DNA of 64,000 nt, taken from positions 1-64,000 of the forward strand of contig NZ_JAIWNB010000025.1 of assembly GCF_020215705.1 (NCBI RefSeq). Reading direction: 5' to 3'. Each line of letters starts with the position of its first letter. The first letter of the stretch is position 1. This stretch comes from Nonomuraea aurantiaca. GTDB lineage: Bacteria > Actinomycetota > Actinomycetes > Streptosporangiales > Streptosporangiaceae. The position numbers and the translations under genes are program-made. Below, one piece after another: positions 26,388 through 35,225 of this stretch. The notes under the pieces were generated by a model. The model worked only from the letters and a program-made list of their open reading frames with translations, did no database searches and was not told where the DNA came from.

Positions 26388-26408
26388 ATATACCGATAGT
26401 CGGCATAT
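26388..26408. promoter_or_regulatory. Candidate PadR operator
   Basis: ATATACCGATAGTCGGCATA (26388-26407, then T) has inverted arms CCGA/TCGG around TAG and outer ATAT/ATAT. It lies 10 bp upstream of the padR ATG (26378), where ATAT-rich PadR boxes usually sit. Confidence 0.6.
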
Positions 26409-26610
26409 TGGAAGGATCTAGAAGTCGATTCCGATGTCCTCGGCGAAGCGGCGTACTGACGCCTCCATCCCGCCGGCCAGCACGCGCAAAGCCGTAGCTC
26501 GCGCGCCACGAGGCAGACCTGCTCAAAGCGGGATACCACGTCGAGCCTGATCCTGGTGATGATGAGGTGCTGCGGGTGTGGGAGGCCTCCCTACCCAGTA
26601 CCCCTGAAGA

Positions 26611-26846
26611 TCAGCGAGTCCGGCGGCGGTGGGTGGGATCGGCTTCGGCGGTGATGCGGGCGTAGGTCTTCTCGCCCAGGCGGACGTAGCGGCCGAGGCT
26701 GGCCAGGTGCTGGTGGTGGCTCTTGGCTGTAATTCGGGCGCGATGCGGCCGGCGTGCGCGAGATGCTGCAACGCACTGTGGCGGAGGTGGTGCAGAGACC
26801 ACCTTGCCCGGGTTTTCGCATGCCGTGGGTCGTGGGGCCGCTCCAA
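26611..26846 (-). pseudogene. C-terminal scrap of a tyrosine recombinase
   Basis: Two minus-strand frames together give the catalytic end of a phage/plasmid integrase: WSLHHLRHSALQHLAHAG (HxxR box) in one, then HHQHLASLGRYVRLGEKTYA (second His and the nucleophile Tyr) in the other, ending ADPTHRRRTR. The pieces are out of frame with each other, and the N-terminal core-binding domain is missing. It marks a lost integrated element; no intact attachment site or tRNA gene is visible next to it. Confidence 0.65.
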
Positions 26847-26947
26847 TCGGTTCAGTCGTTCCTGCCTGGCCTGAAATTCTGCGGTCGGCCGCGGACACGT
26901 AGGAGTTGAAAGCCCGCAGCGTTCGGAAGGTCTTACGAGGATGACGC

Positions 26948-27502
26948 GTGAGTGAACAAGATGATCGGTCCCGGTTTGAGGCGGTGTACCGGCGAACCTA
27001 TGAGCAGATCCTCGGCTACGCCGTGCGGCGGTGTTCCTCTCCCGAGGACGCCGCCGATGTTGTGGCCGAGACCTATGTGATCGCCTGGCGGCGGATGACC
27101 GAGCTCCCGGACGGCGAGGCCGGCAAGCTCTGGCTGTACGGCGTGGCCCGGCGGGTCCTGGCCAACCACCACCGTAGCGAGCGGCGCAGGCTCACCCGGC
27201 ACGCCGAACTCACCGACGAGATCGAACACCTCTACGCCGCTCCCTCCCACCACAGTGAGCAACACGGCGTGGATGAAGCCATGGACCTGCTCGCCGACAG
27301 CGATCGTGAACTGCTGGCCCTGACTCTCTGGGAGGGGCTCGATCCCGGCGAGATCGCCACAGTGCTGGACTGCTCCCGCAACGCCGCCCGTATCCGCCTG
27401 CACCGGGCCCGCAAGCGCTTCGCCAAGGCCCTGGAGAAGACCCGCCGCCCATCGGCCGCCGGTTTCGCGTCACGGCCGCTCATCGAGAAGGAGTCAGGGT
27501 GA
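26948..27502 (+). CDS. ECF sigma factor
   Basis: 184 residues: sigma-70 region 2 (RFEAVYRRTYEQILGYAVRR, DAADVVAETYVIAWRRM, WLYGVARRVLANHHRSERR) and region 4 (LLALTLWEGLDPGEIATVLD, NAARIRLHRARKRFAKAL). The linker is normal for ECF factors. GTG 26948. The next gene overlaps by four bases and encodes a membrane-anchored CU044_5270-like protein, which probably regulates or is controlled with it in place of a zinc anti-sigma. Confidence 0.88.
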   Translation: MSEQDDRSRFEAVYRRTYEQILGYAVRRCSSPEDAADVVAETYVIAWRRMTELPDGEAGKLWLYGVARRVLANHHRSERRRLTRHAELTDEIEHLYAAPSHHSEQHGVDEAMDLLADSDRELLALTLWEGLDPGEIATVLDCSRNAARIRLHRARKRFAKALEKTRRPSAAGFASRPLIEKESG

Positions 27503-28662
27503 ACAACGACCAGATCTTCAAGGACCGGGCGCGAGTGCTGGATGAGGACTTGGCCGGCCGGGCGTCCACCGCGGGGGCGGACGCGCTGCTGGCGGAGATC
27601 GTCTCGCTGGAACGCGTTCCGGCCCGGCGACGGCTCCTGCCCTCCCCTGGTCGTGCCCTGCTCGGCCTGGCCGCGGTCGCCGCCGCGGTAGCGGTCATCG
27701 CTCCAGTGATGCTGTCTGACCGTACGATCTCTGTCGCGCCTCAGCCCAGCACGTCGGTATCCGCGACGGCCGAACCGACCGCCCGGCAGATCCTGCTCGC
27801 TGCTGCCGTCGCCGTGGCGAAGGCCCCTGCGAGCGGCGACTACTGGCGCACCGCGACCGTCAACCAGTGGATGTTGACCGACCCCACCCGCAGCTATGTG
27901 CTCGAGGGCAGCCGGTCCCTTGAGACCTGGCTGGCGAAGCGGCCGGATCTGCAGTACTGGCGCATCCGGCAGGATCTCGGCATCAAGCCCGCGACCCCGC
28001 TGGACGAGGCCGCCTGGCGGGCCGCGGGGGCGCCCACCAGCTGGCGGTACCCCAAGAACATGAAGACGGAGAACCTGTTCTCCGTCCCATCCAGGCCGCT
28101 GGAGGCGGCGGCAGGCGAGCGAACCGCCGAACGGCTTTACGGCAAGTGGAAGGGCTCGGCCGGTGACCTGGCAGGGGAGGACATGTCCTGGAAGGAGGTG
28201 CGCGCGATTCCGAGCGAGCCCGACAAGCTCCGGAGCTACCTGGAAGAGCGCATCGGCCGGCTGGAGCTGGCCGGATCCGGTATGGACGTGGAGGAGGCGA
28301 GGGCGTACATCCTTCTGCGGGACTGTGTGGGCATTATCAGTGGCCTGCCGGCCTCGCCCGAGGTTCGGGCATCCGCGTATCGGATCCTTGCGTCTCTGCC
28401 CGGCATACGGGCCGAGGGGGAGATGACCGATCCGCTGGGCCGGCGCGGGCAGACGCTCAGCTATCAGGAGGAGATAGAGCCGAACCTGTTCACCCAGGTT
28501 CAGCTCGTGGTCGATCCCGGCACCGGCCTGCTTCTCGCCGAGGTGAGGACGAACACCACCAAGCTCGCGAACGGGCGGCAGGCGGAGCTGCGTCTCTCCA
28601 CCTCGTTCCGTGCGATCGGCTGGACCGACGAACGTCCAGAACTGCCCACGCATCGGAACTGA
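27499..28662 (+). CDS. CU044_5270-family membrane protein coupled to an ECF sigma
   Basis: 387 residues: cytoplasmic N-terminus of about 50 residues (SLERVPARRRLLPSPGRALL), one membrane span (GLAAVAAAVAVIAPVML), and an extracytoplasmic part including TGLLLAEVRTNTTK. GTG 27499 overlaps the sigma stop (GTGA). This arrangement is typical of anti-sigma-like partners in actinomycete ECF operons, where the short N-terminus can bind the sigma factor, but no classical anti-sigma zinc motif is present. Confidence 0.75.
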   Translation: MNNDQIFKDRARVLDEDLAGRASTAGADALLAEIVSLERVPARRRLLPSPGRALLGLAAVAAAVAVIAPVMLSDRTISVAPQPSTSVSATAEPTARQILLAAAVAVAKAPASGDYWRTATVNQWMLTDPTRSYVLEGSRSLETWLAKRPDLQYWRIRQDLGIKPATPLDEAAWRAAGAPTSWRYPKNMKTENLFSVPSRPLEAAAGERTAERLYGKWKGSAGDLAGEDMSWKEVRAIPSEPDKLRSYLEERIGRLELAGSGMDVEEARAYILLRDCVGIISGLPASPEVRASAYRILASLPGIRAEGEMTDPLGRRGQTLSYQEEIEPNLFTQVQLVVDPGTGLLLAEVRTNTTKLANGRQAELRLSTSFRAIGWTDERPELPTHRN

Positions 28663-28785
28663 GCGGCTCACCAATCCGCGTGTGAGGGTCGGCAGAGGGT
28701 CGGCGGCGCATCGTGTTCTTAGTGATCACCGCCGCCGACGCTTGCCAGGGCTGGCGGCTTGCGCTCCTCCGACCCCAAGCTGGCG

Positions 28786-29718
28786 TTATGCGTCGTTTTT
28801 GGGTGTGGTGAGTGCCTGGAACTGGTCCCACTGAACCCGAGGATGGGCCAGGCCGCGGCGCTTCAGGTAGCGGGCCGTGGAACGGCGGGCGGCGCGCAGG
28901 GTGCGGAACGCGTCGCTGATGCGGCCGGATCCGGTCGGCTCGACCACTTTCCGTGGAACCAGCGTCCAGCCGTCACCGTCATCGTCGGTGCGAAGTCCGC
29001 CGCGGATCAGTGCGTTGTGCATGGCGTTGAGCTGGTCATCGTGCCGGTGCACGAGCAGGCTGGCCTGGCCCGGCACGATGCCGTCGGTGGCGTCCATCGC
29101 GATGGTGAAGCCGTCGGTGGTGGCCCGTGGCCGGGTGCGTACCAGCAGCGGGGCTCCGGAGGCGTCCCGGGCGCCGAGGACCGCGCTCGGGAAGCGGGCG
29201 ATCAGGTCAGCGCCGGGCAGGTTGGTCGCGGGTGCGGGCTGTTCGGCGGCGGTCAACTGGGCGAGCGGTGGCCGCACCTCGACCTGGGTGGGCGTCACGG
29301 TGATGAAGAGCCGCAGGTAGTACCAGTCCATGAGCCACCGGCCGGGGGCGCGGAGGTAGTTTCGGCTGTGTGGCTGCCGTTCGAAGAGCATGCGCCAGTA
29401 ATCTTCCGCTTCGTCCGGCCCGGTGCGGATCTCATCGGGGCAGGTAGCGGTCCCGCTGATGAAGACCTGTGGCGTGTCGATGCGGCCGCTGCCGGTGGGG
29501 TCGGAGAAGAGCAGTGCGACGCGTCCGTCCCGGCGGACGTTGAGCGCCTTCTGCGCGAAGGCCAGGCTGGTGGTGACGAGCAGCGTGCCATCTGCCCGGC
29601 GCCAAGCCGCAGTGGGCCAGGTCAGCGGAGTGCCGTCAGCCCCGAGAGTGACGAACTCGCAGGTCCGGTAGGCATCGATGATGGCGCCGACCTCGAGGTC
29701 GATCGGTTTCGTGGTCAC
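28786..29718 (-). CDS. Pyridoxamine-5'-phosphate-oxidase-family protein
   Basis: 310 residues. The first half has the FMN/F420-binding split barrel: YRTCEFVTLGADGTPLTWPT, LLVTTSLAFAQKALNVRRDG, VALLFSDPTGSGRI and VFISGTATCPDE. The second half is a related divergent barrel domain (ALGARDASGAPLLVRTRPRA). Such proteins reduce or bind flavin-type cofactors; the substrate is unknown. Its GTG start (29716-29718) overlaps the stop of the hemerythrin-like fragment (GTGA), so it is the second gene of a coupled pair. Confidence 0.78.
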   Translation of the reverse strand: MTTKPIDLEVGAIIDAYRTCEFVTLGADGTPLTWPTAAWRRADGTLLVTTSLAFAQKALNVRRDGRVALLFSDPTGSGRIDTPQVFISGTATCPDEIRTGPDEAEDYWRMLFERQPHSRNYLRAPGRWLMDWYYLRLFITVTPTQVEVRPPLAQLTAAEQPAPATNLPGADLIARFPSAVLGARDASGAPLLVRTRPRATTDGFTIAMDATDGIVPGQASLLVHRHDDQLNAMHNALIRGGLRTDDDGDGWTLVPRKVVEPTGSGRISDAFRTLRAARRSTARYLKRRGLAHPRVQWDQFQALTTPKNDA

Positions 29719-29906
29719 AGGGCAGTTCCTAACAGGAAGCGGTGGCGCATGGGCGTGGGCATGGGCGCGGAGCCGCCTGTCGGCACGGCGTGGACAAGCC
29801 GCGGCATGAGGGCGGCCTCCCGGCGGAACACCCGATGGACGATGACCATCTCGTGGGTGTAGGGACGGTCGACCGCGACCGACGGGGTGTTATCGGCGCT
29901 GGGCAA
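29715..29906 (-). pseudogene. Truncated hemerythrin-like protein
   Basis: 63 codons from TTG 29906 (SD GGAGAGA): DRPYTHEMVIVHRVFRREAA, LMPRLVHAVP are the first helix and iron-ligand His (VHRVFRRE) of hemerythrin-HHE proteins. The remaining helices with the other His/Glu ligands are absent; the chain ends PMPTPMRHRFLLGTAL. Normal relatives are about 180-200 residues, so a deletion joined helix 1 to the gene's end, preserving the coupling with the oxidase gene. It cannot form the di-iron site. Confidence 0.6.
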
Positions 29907-30220
29907 CTGGTCTCTCCGTGGTGGGGGGGTGTGAGCTGTTCCCGGGTGGCGACGGCGCGGATGATCGGGATCGTCTGGCACGGCTGAATGAGCAGCGGCG
30001 TCGCGTACGGGGTGGTCGGCGCGACCGCCGGGCAGGGATCTCCGAGAACGGGCCGCGACGAGAGCCGGTGGGCGTCGCAGGGCGACGATCGCTCGTCGGC
30101 CTGTCGGACGCCGGCCATTGGCACCGCCGCACACCGCCGGACTCCCTCCGGAATATCGTTCCGCCGAGGAACCTAGCGGGGCTGGCCGGCAAACTCAAAG
30201 CCGGGCCGGAGCGGGGCAGG

Positions 30221-30769
30221 ATGTGTGCTGTGGAAGTCGAGGGAGCCGGTGCGGGTCGGTTTCGGGATCCCGGTGTGCGTCTGTGGCATTTCGCCAGGGA
30301 GATTCTGGTTCGGTGTCCGCGGTGTGATGGGCGTGCGTTGGTGGCCGTGCATCCTGATCACCGTGAGGGCCATGCGTACGCGGTGGGTTGGTTGACGGCG
30401 CCGCATCGGCTGACCTGTCTCGGGTGTGGGCACGTTGCCGAGTGGGTGTCGCGGCGGTGGAGTAGTGGTGCTGGGGATGCGTACTTCAGCGGTCGGGGTG
30501 CGCTTGTGGTGCCGACGTTCGGCGGGCCGGAGGACCCCTACTTCGGGTTGCCGTTGTGGTTGCGGCGGGCTTGCTGCGGGCGGGTGTTGTGGGCGTACAA
30601 CGTGTCGCATTTGGAGTTGCTGGAGGGGTATGTGGCTTCGTTGCAGCGGGAGCGGCCCAGGCCGGCGGGGTCGCAGACGTTGCTGGAGCGGCTGCCCGGG
30701 TGGATGAAGGCGGCCGGTAACCGGGCTGAGGTGCTCGCCGCGATCCGAGCGCTGCGTGACGGGGTGTAG
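30221..30769 (+). CDS. Zinc-ribbon-containing hypothetical protein
   Basis: 182 residues. Two Cys pairs, VRCPRCDGRALV and LTCLGCGHVAEW, form a probable zinc ribbon in the first half; Trp-rich segments (YFGLPLWLRRACCGRVLWAY) and a helical C-terminus (NRAEVLAAIRALRDGV) follow. The family is seen across actinomycetes without known function. ATG 30221 is chosen because the frame upstream is Arg-rich shadow; GTG 30230 is an alternative. GGCAGG just before the ATG is a weak SD. Confidence 0.7.
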   Translation: MCAVEVEGAGAGRFRDPGVRLWHFAREILVRCPRCDGRALVAVHPDHREGHAYAVGWLTAPHRLTCLGCGHVAEWVSRRWSSGAGDAYFSGRGALVVPTFGGPEDPYFGLPLWLRRACCGRVLWAYNVSHLELLEGYVASLQRERPRPAGSQTLLERLPGWMKAAGNRAEVLAAIRALRDGV

Positions 30770-30835
30770 GCGGGCTCTCGTCCAGGCCGGGAGAGCGAGG
30801 ATCGGCCCTGCAGTTGGCCATAGCGGGCATACGCC

Positions 30836-30876
30836 CTCTGTACGTAATCGCCGCCACCGCCTACAGTGCCGCAGGG
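30836..30876. repeat. 41-bp direct repeat, copy 1 (partner 32208-32249)
   Basis: CTCTGTACGTAATCGC, a 7-base variable centre, then GCCTACAGTGCCGCAGGG; copy 2 has the same outer blocks around an 8-base centre. TGTACG and TACAGT are 17 bp apart, so the unit also resembles a sigma-70-type promoter reading rightward. Here it runs into the 3' end of the opposite-strand secreted-protein gene. Confidence 0.65.
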
Positions 30877-30881
30877 CCCAG

Positions 30882-31907
30882 CTACCGGGTGTCGGTGAGG
30901 CGGAAGACGCCCAGCATGTCGGAGTAGCGCGGATCGCTGCCCAAAGGGTAGAAGGACGCTTCGGCGCCCACCCAGCCGTGGAAGCCGCCGTCGTCGTCGA
31001 GGATCTGCAGCAGCGGTTTGACGTGGGAGTTGCCGGTGTAGCAGAACTCGCCGTGCTCCCTGGCCAGGCACGTGCACCAGTGCCAGAGCGTGTCGCGCCG
31101 GTCGTTGCTGGAGACCTTGGCCAGGTAGTACTGGATCGAGCTGTCATTGGTGGGCGTGCCGCCGCCGTAGTTGGGGCAGCCGCCGCTGGCCTGGCACGCG
31201 CTCGCCGACGATGGCTGGGCGTAGGTGAGGCACCAGGTCGTCGTTGTGCATGTGTGATAGGCCGTGTTGGTGAACACCTGCCCGGTCGAGGTGGTGACGT
31301 TCTCCTTCGTCCAGGACGCGAGATCCTGCTTGAGCGTCCCGGGGAAGGCTTGCACGGTGCTCATCGCCCGGCGCGTGGACAGTGCCGCGTTGCTGCCGTA
31401 GCCGTAGGCGTGGGTGGCGAAGGTGTTGTACTTGCTTTCCAGCCGGACGAGCGTGCCGTCGCTGTTGGGTCGTAGGTACCACTGTTCGGACCAGGCCTGG
31501 GCGAAGTTCCACGTGATGTTCAGGACGTCGCCGGCGACGTTGAAGGTCCCGGTGCGCGATTCGGGCGGGGAGTCCATGAACCCGCCCGCCGTCAGCACCT
31601 CGCAGTGGCGGGCACGGGGGTGGCCGACCGCGCCGCTGACGGTCGAGCAGCTGTCGAGGTCGGGTGTGGTGCCAGTGCCCTCGCGGGCGGCGGGCGCGGT
31701 CTGCCACCACAGGTACGTGCGCGCCGTGATGGTGCCGTCGGTCGCGAACTGGTACGTGCCCAGACGCACCCAGTTGTCCCGGACGTCGGCGCGCAGCCGA
31801 CCCAGGGTGACGACGTAGTTGGCCTTGCCGCCGGGGAGGTCGGTGGCAAGGACGGGGGCCGGGAGCAGCGGTAACAGCAGCAGGACGAAGGCGAGGAATC
31901 GCATCAT
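30882..31907 (-). CDS. Large secreted protein of unknown function
   Basis: 341 residues. Signal peptide MMRFLAFVLLLLPLLPAPVL, cleavage near LAT. The mature part includes a lipocalin-like opening (NYVVTLGRLRADVRDNWVRL GTYQ..., WW/WY clusters) and several Cys pairs (CTTTTWC, CQASGGCPNYGG, CTC), implying disulfides outside the cell. Many Ser/Thr/Trp/Tyr suggest a binding surface. ATG 31907 or 31904. The gene is bracketed by the 41-bp direct repeat. I do not recognise the family. Confidence 0.7.
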   Translation of the reverse strand: MMRFLAFVLLLLPLLPAPVLATDLPGGKANYVVTLGRLRADVRDNWVRLGTYQFATDGTITARTYLWWQTAPAAREGTGTTPDLDSCSTVSGAVGHPRARHCEVLTAGGFMDSPPESRTGTFNVAGDVLNITWNFAQAWSEQWYLRPNSDGTLVRLESKYNTFATHAYGYGSNAALSTRRAMSTVQAFPGTLKQDLASWTKENVTTSTGQVFTNTAYHTCTTTTWCLTYAQPSSASACQASGGCPNYGGGTPTNDSSIQYYLAKVSSNDRRDTLWHWCTCLAREHGEFCYTGNSHVKPLLQILDDDGGFHGWVGAEASFYPLGSDPRYSDMLGVFRLTDTR

Positions 31908-31966
31908 GGGCTCCAGATTTCGGCCAGGTCCGGAATGCTCTCTGAGAAGAAAGAATAGCCTCTTCT

Positions 31967-32188
31967 GTGCTTTCGGTCATGACCCTTATTAAGCTGCTAG
32001 GGCTCGGCGGCAACGTCATTCGCGCAGTCATGCTCCTCTTGGTTCGTGCCCCGTCTTGGCTTCCTTCGCCTGGCCTACCTGAGCGTGACGAACGTCCACC
32101 CGGCTCCGAGCTGGAGCGGTTGCGTGCGCGCCTGGACGAGCAGTTCGGCGAAGTCCGCGAAGAGGATCAGTGTGATCGGCGGATATAG
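31967..32188 (+). CDS. Possible small protein
   Basis: 73 codons beginning with a hydrophobic segment (LIKLLGLGGNVIRAVMLLLV) and ending in a charged helix (ELERLRARLDEQFGEVREED). The composition is coding-like, but I see no clear ribosome site and no family. It could be the tail of a lost gene. Confidence 0.3.
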   Translation: MLSVMTLIKLLGLGGNVIRAVMLLLVRAPSWLPSPGLPERDERPPGSELERLRARLDEQFGEVREEDQCDRRI

Positions 32189-32207
32189 CGGATGGTATCT
32201 GCTCGAA

Positions 32208-32249
32208 CTCTGTACGTAATCGCACGTTCCTGCCTACAGTGCCGCAGGG
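32208..32249. repeat. Direct repeat, copy 2 (partner 30836-30876)
   Basis: Same outer blocks as copy 1 (16 and 18 identical bases). Here the promoter-like unit is followed at 32258 by an ATG opening a 72-codon frame with a membrane-like stretch (WTVTWLGVTAVAGAGVLASV) that runs into the response-regulator gene's 3' end; that frame is probably a truncated gene. Confidence 0.6.
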
Positions 32250-32438
32250 GTGGGTGCATGGGAACTGGCTTGCGCGGTGGCCGCCGGGTGCGGTGGACGG
32301 TGACGTGGCTGGGAGTGACCGCCGTCGCGGGCGCCGGTGTGCTGGCCTCTGTACGCTCGGGGCGGGTGTATTCGATCTTGTCTTCGGGGTGGGCGATGGG
32401 GCGGCCAGCTGAAAAGCACGTTCGGGAGAAGACGTCCG

Positions 32439-33077
32439 TCAGGGGCGGCCGAGGCCGGCGTCGCGGGCGCGGATGATGGCTTCGGCGCGGTCGGCCACCT
32501 GGAGCTTGGTGAAGATGCTGGAGATGTGGTTGGCGACCGTTTTCGGAGCGATGACCAGGTGGCGGGCGATCTCGCCATTGGGACGGCCGGCGGCGATGAG
32601 ATCGAGGATCTCCCGCTCGCGGCCGGTGAGCTCGGGAAAGGGGTCCTGGACGGCTGGCGGGGCGGCGAAGAAGCCCAGTACCCGGCGGGCCACGCCGGGG
32701 CCGAAGATGGCCTGGCCGGCGGCGACGGCGTGGATGGCGCGGGCGATCTCGTCCTGCTGGGCGCCCTTGAGCAGATAGCCGCGGGCACCGGCACGCATCG
32801 CGGAGAACACCGAGTCGTCGTCCTCGTACATGGTGAGCATGAGCACCGCGACCTCGGGCGCCGCGTGGGTGATTCGGCGGGTGGCCTCGATGCCGTCCAG
32901 ACGCGGCATCTGGATGTCCATGACCAGGACGTCGGGCTTGTGCGTCACTGCCTCGCGTACGGCGGCGTGGCCGTCGGCCGCCTCCGCCACGACGGTCAGG
33001 CCGCTGATGGAGTCCAGTAGCGCGCGCAGGCCGCTCCGCACCACTGGGTGGTCGTCGGCCAGCACAATTCTGATCAT
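32439..33077 (-). CDS. NarL/FixJ-type response regulator
   Basis: 212 residues. Receiver: LADDHPVVRSGLRALLD (acidic pocket DD), VLVMDIQMPRLDG (phospho-Asp), LTMYEDD (Thr) and GYLLKG (Lys). LuxR-type HTH: PELTGREREILDLIAAGRPN and TVANHISSIFTKLQVADRAE. ATG 33077 overlaps the kinase stop (ATGA), so kinase and regulator are coupled. Phosphorylation by the partner kinase should promote dimerisation and DNA binding, possibly at the neighbouring membrane-protein gene. Confidence 0.92.
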   Translation of the reverse strand: MIRIVLADDHPVVRSGLRALLDSISGLTVVAEAADGHAAVREAVTHKPDVLVMDIQMPRLDGIEATRRITHAAPEVAVLMLTMYEDDDSVFSAMRAGARGYLLKGAQQDEIARAIHAVAAGQAIFGPGVARRVLGFFAAPPAVQDPFPELTGREREILDLIAAGRPNGEIARHLVIAPKTVANHISSIFTKLQVADRAEAIIRARDAGLGRP

Positions 33078-35065
33078 GTTGCCGCCAAGGGTAGCGTGGC
33101 CGTCACCCGGCCGCCGGTGGGCTCGGGGCCCGCGATGCAGGTGCCGCCCAGTTCGGCGGCGCGCTCGCGCATCGATCGCATGCCGACTCCCGGCCGCCAC
33201 GCGCCGGATCCACCTCCGTCGTCGGCCACCTCAACGCGCAGGTGGTGGGCGGCCGGGTGTCCGTCAGCGTGGATCCGGATACGCACTCGGCCGGCGCTGG
33301 AGTGCCGGACCGCGTTGGTGAGGGCCTCCACCGCGATCCGGTACGCAGCCGCCTCCACAGCCGCGGGCAGGGCGGGAAGGCCGGCGGCCTCGACGCGTAC
33401 CGTCAAACCGGGGCGTTCGAGCTGGGCGGCGCGTTGCCGGATCGCGCCGGCCAGGCCGAGGTCGTCCAGGGCCGGCGGCCGGAGGTCGTAGACGAGCCGC
33501 CGGATGTCGTCAATGGCCTGAGCGGTTTCGGTGCGAAGTTCGGTCAGGAGCGCCCGGGCGTTGCCGGGGTCGGTGGCCAGGAGGTTGCCTGCGGCATCGG
33601 CCTTGAACGTCACGCCGGTCAGCACCGGGCCCAGGCCGTCGTGCAGATCGCGGCGCAGGCGCCGCCGTTCCTCCTCGCGGGCCACCACCAGTGCCTCGCG
33701 GGAACGCTGCAGCTGCTCGGAGAGGGCGACCGCGTGCACCGCCACCGACAGCGGCGCCGCCAGCAGCTCCAGGACCGCCCGGTCCGGGCCGCCGAGGCGT
33801 TTCTCACCGGCACGCAGGCCGATGACCACCTCACCCACCCGTACCCCGCCGTAGGTGAGCGGGATCGTGTGCAGCAGTTCAGGCGGTGCGCCGCAGGCCG
33901 CCACCTCGGTGTCATCGGTGCGGAGGGCGGCGAACGGCAGGCGCAGCGCCTCCCGTACGGCCTCCAGCACTCCGGGAAGACCGGTGTCCAGCCGCGCCCC
34001 GACCCGTGACACCGCCCGTACGGGATCGGCGCGGTCCCCATACACGATCCGGTCCACGATGCGCTGGAGGCGTACGCGCACCGGGTTGAACCCCACGGCG
34101 ATCAGCACGGTGACCGCCGCCGAGCTGCCCAGCCCGGCCTCACGCCGCATCACGTTGTCGAGCAGAGCCACCAGGCCGACGTACGAGGCGACGACGACGG
34201 CCGTGAGCAGCGCGTACAGCACTGTTCTCGAGAGCACCAGCCGGATGTCGAGCAGCTGGTGGCGCAGGATCGCCACGGTCATCGCGGCGGGAATGAGCGG
34301 GATCGCGAGCAGGACGTAGACCGGCGCGTTCTGCAGAACCCCCCACGGCACCAGCACGATCAGGACGAGCAGCACCGCCTGCATCAGCCACAGCAGCTGA
34401 CGGCGCCGCCGCTCGTCTCCGCGCTGGTAGCGCACCACCAGCGCCACCAGGCCTACCGCTATGGCGGCCAGGCCGCGCACCTCCACTGCCGTCCACAGCG
34501 GGTCAAGGTCGGCGTGGATGATCAGGTAACCGGAAATTCCGGCGACGACGGGATCCGGGCTGGTGCCCATCTCCAGCGCGAACAGCGGTGAGGTCACCAC
34601 GGTGGCCCACATCAGCCGCCGAAAGACGGGACGGCCATCGGGGAAGAGCTGCAGGATCAGCGGCAGGCACAACCCGATCGACCACGGCCACGCCCACGAC
34701 GCGACGGTGACGAGCGTGCGAATCAGTCCGCCGGGCCAACCGTCGCGGACACCGGCCTCGGCCAAAGGGACGATCGCGGCCGTCGTCGCGTGCCCGATCC
34801 CGGCGGCCAGCAACAGCCAGCCGACCGGGTTGCGAGGCCGGTGCCAGGCCACCAGGACACCGCCGATCGGAAACGACAGGCCCATCGCCGCGTTGGTCAC
34901 GACGAAGTGGTCCCACGCCTCGTTCCAGGTCATCCCGGCCACCGCACTGCCGATCACGGCGACGGCGACTTCGGCAACGGCGATGCCGAAGAGCCCGGCG
35001 GCCAGTAGGACCGGCCACCGTGCCTGCGCCGACGAGGTGGCGGAATCACCCGGTGTCATGAGCAC
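33074..35065 (-). CDS. Membrane sensor histidine kinase (HisKA_3)
   Basis: 663 residues. The N-terminal half has about ten hydrophobic segments (for example LLAAGLFGIAVAEVAVAVIG, IGGVLVAW, LRRQLLD...LYALLTAVVVASYVGLVAL). A GAF-like linker includes YGGVRVGEVVIGLRAGEKRL. The HisKA_3 phospho-acceptor is LRRDLHDGLGPVLTGV near residue 475. HATPase_c has N-box VEALTNAVRHSS and GVGMRSMRERAAELGG near 620. It senses an unknown membrane or extracellular cue and phosphorylates the downstream response regulator (ATGA overlap). ATG 35065; a GTG a few codons in is possible. Confidence 0.9.
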   Translation of the reverse strand: MLMTPGDSATSSAQARWPVLLAAGLFGIAVAEVAVAVIGSAVAGMTWNEAWDHFVVTNAAMGLSFPIGGVLVAWHRPRNPVGWLLLAAGIGHATTAAIVPLAEAGVRDGWPGGLIRTLVTVASWAWPWSIGLCLPLILQLFPDGRPVFRRLMWATVVTSPLFALEMGTSPDPVVAGISGYLIIHADLDPLWTAVEVRGLAAIAVGLVALVVRYQRGDERRRRQLLWLMQAVLLVLIVLVPWGVLQNAPVYVLLAIPLIPAAMTVAILRHQLLDIRLVLSRTVLYALLTAVVVASYVGLVALLDNVMRREAGLGSSAAVTVLIAVGFNPVRVRLQRIVDRIVYGDRADPVRAVSRVGARLDTGLPGVLEAVREALRLPFAALRTDDTEVAACGAPPELLHTIPLTYGGVRVGEVVIGLRAGEKRLGGPDRAVLELLAAPLSVAVHAVALSEQLQRSREALVVAREEERRRLRRDLHDGLGPVLTGVTFKADAAGNLLATDPGNARALLTELRTETAQAIDDIRRLVYDLRPPALDDLGLAGAIRQRAAQLERPGLTVRVEAAGLPALPAAVEAAAYRIAVEALTNAVRHSSAGRVRIRIHADGHPAAHHLRVEVADDGGGSGAWRPGVGMRSMRERAAELGGTCIAGPEPTGGRVTATLPLAAT

Positions 35066-35225
35066 ATGATGAGGTGCCCAGGCCCGTCTGTCGTGGGTGT
35101 GCGCTCCTGGGACGGCCGGGAAATCCTTCGGGCCTCTCGGCGGCCCTGGCCCATGCGCCTGGGAACGGCGAAGGCGGACGCTTCTGGCATCTGACCTCCA
35201 CCCCTACGATCTCGGAGGCTTTCGC

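Noticed and set aside
27232..28674. 480-residue minus-strand ORF
   Set aside because: Antisense of the sigma factor and its partner; no domains.
28759..29862. 367-residue plus-strand ORF
   Set aside because: Antisense of the PNPOx-family gene; Gly/Val/Asp shadow composition.
32258..32476. 72-codon plus-strand ORF after the second direct repeat
   Set aside because: Has one membrane-like stretch but turns into Arg/Gly-rich sequence and overlaps the response-regulator gene; treated as a truncated or spurious frame.
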